A stretch of DNA of 64,000 nt from Rhynochetos jubatus (Eukaryota; Chordata; Aves; Eurypygiformes; Rhynochetidae), in assembly GCA_027574665.1 (NCBI GenBank), contig CM050656.1:15451501-15515500 (forward strand), given 5' to 3'. Shown in pieces: positions 63,601-64,000 of this stretch. The notes beneath the pieces are model-generated. The model was not told the origin of the DNA, ran no database searches, and worked only from the letters and a program-made list of their open reading frames with translations. How positions within the stretch are numbered: position 1 is the first letter of the stretch; every line of letters begins with the position of its first letter. Both the position numbers and the translations under genes were made by a program.

Positions 63601-64000
63601 AGTAGAATGAAAGGTCAAATTACTTGCCCTAAAATACAGAGGGAGTAAGCACCAGAACCCTGGTGAACATTGAGGTCCTTTCCTCCCAAACTAAGGATGC
63701 TAAAGGAAACATTATTTTAAAAATAAATTAATTCACTTACAGTCAAGTAATTTCCACTGGCATCTGTTGCATAAAATGTACTTTCATAGATGAACAGTTT
63801 TGACTAAAACCTCAGCAGGTACCAAAAAGACAGTTATAGATGTATATCTCTATATATATCTCATTTTGCATCTTACAGGTGGGAAACTATCGTGAATCTG
63901 TAGTCCTAAAAGGAATGAGTTTGGAATAATACCTGAGCGTGCAGTTACTCTGTGCAAATCAGACTGCCTTAAAAATCAGTGTGTGGGTTTTGATGTAATG

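Larger units (their letters stand above)
48055..64000 (+). other. ADGRL2: ADGRL2 intron 2, 5' part (runs off the window)
   Basis: Everything after the first coding exon. I looked for the next expected exon, which in latrophilins encodes FSRAALPFG-type residues and the start of the lectin domain, and did not find it. The stretch is AT-rich with GC-richer pockets at about 51,290-51,450, 59,015-59,450 and 63,080-63,320 that show no coding signal I can name. Low-complexity A/C tracts occur near 53,709 and 62,200. Two exon-like acceptor/donor pairs (51,535-51,666 and 62,709-62,800) are discussed elsewhere. Confidence 0.65.

Noticed and set aside
1-64000. Search for tRNA, rRNA, snoRNA, CRISPR, operon-like clusters or viral gene islands
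   Set aside because: Nothing with the expected boxes, repeats or gene density was seen; the window is ordinary vertebrate intron and intergenic DNA around one gene start.

Overview
The window looks like a piece of a bird nuclear genome carrying the 5' end of one large gene on the + strand: ADGRL2 (latrophilin-2, formerly LPHN2), an adhesion G-protein-coupled receptor. The gene call rests on one short coding exon near 48 kb. Its 24 complete codons give an N-terminus beginning MVSSGCRM, followed by a hydrophobic signal-peptide core and ending in TE with a split glycine codon. This is the same layout as the start of mammalian ADGRL2 as I recall it, and unlike the starts of ADGRL1 or ADGRL3. The bird assignment rests on a solo LTR near 1.1-1.7 kb that I recognise from memory as an abundant avian endogenous-retrovirus family, and on the absence of any mammalian Alu, L1 or B1-type repeats.

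Layout. Positions 1-14,640 are AT-rich upstream DNA with the LTR fossil and no recognisable gene. Positions 14,640-17,215 form a compound CpG island and promoter region with G-rich quadruplex-prone tracts. It contains a non-coding first exon whose 3' end is marked by a consensus donor (exon end 16,649). Intron 1 runs from 16,650 to 47,881, about 31.2 kb. Exon 2 (47,882-48,054) holds about 100 nt of 5' leader and the first 73 nt of coding sequence. From 48,055 to the window end is intron 2. The next ADGRL2 coding exon, which should begin the galactose-binding lectin domain, is not in the window.

How the parts work together. The CpG island should drive transcription of exon 1, which splices to exon 2 to supply the signal peptide. 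The leader is heavily punctuated with upstream AUGs: four in exon 2, opening short reading frames in all three frames within 65 nt, and more in exon 1. Translation of ADGRL2 is therefore probably throttled by its leader. Intron 1 also contains a well-formed 82-nt candidate alternative leader exon (43,359-43,440), a small orphan CpG cluster (about 41.0 kb) and a 10-bp perfect hairpin with a MYB-type core (41.7 kb).

The numerous short open frames elsewhere look like chance: none shows a recognisable domain. I found no tRNA, rRNA, CRISPR, operon or foreign gene cluster, and no convincing evidence of a wholly new biological system. The most useful leads are the uORF cluster, the cryptic exons and the CpG-retaining intronic segment.
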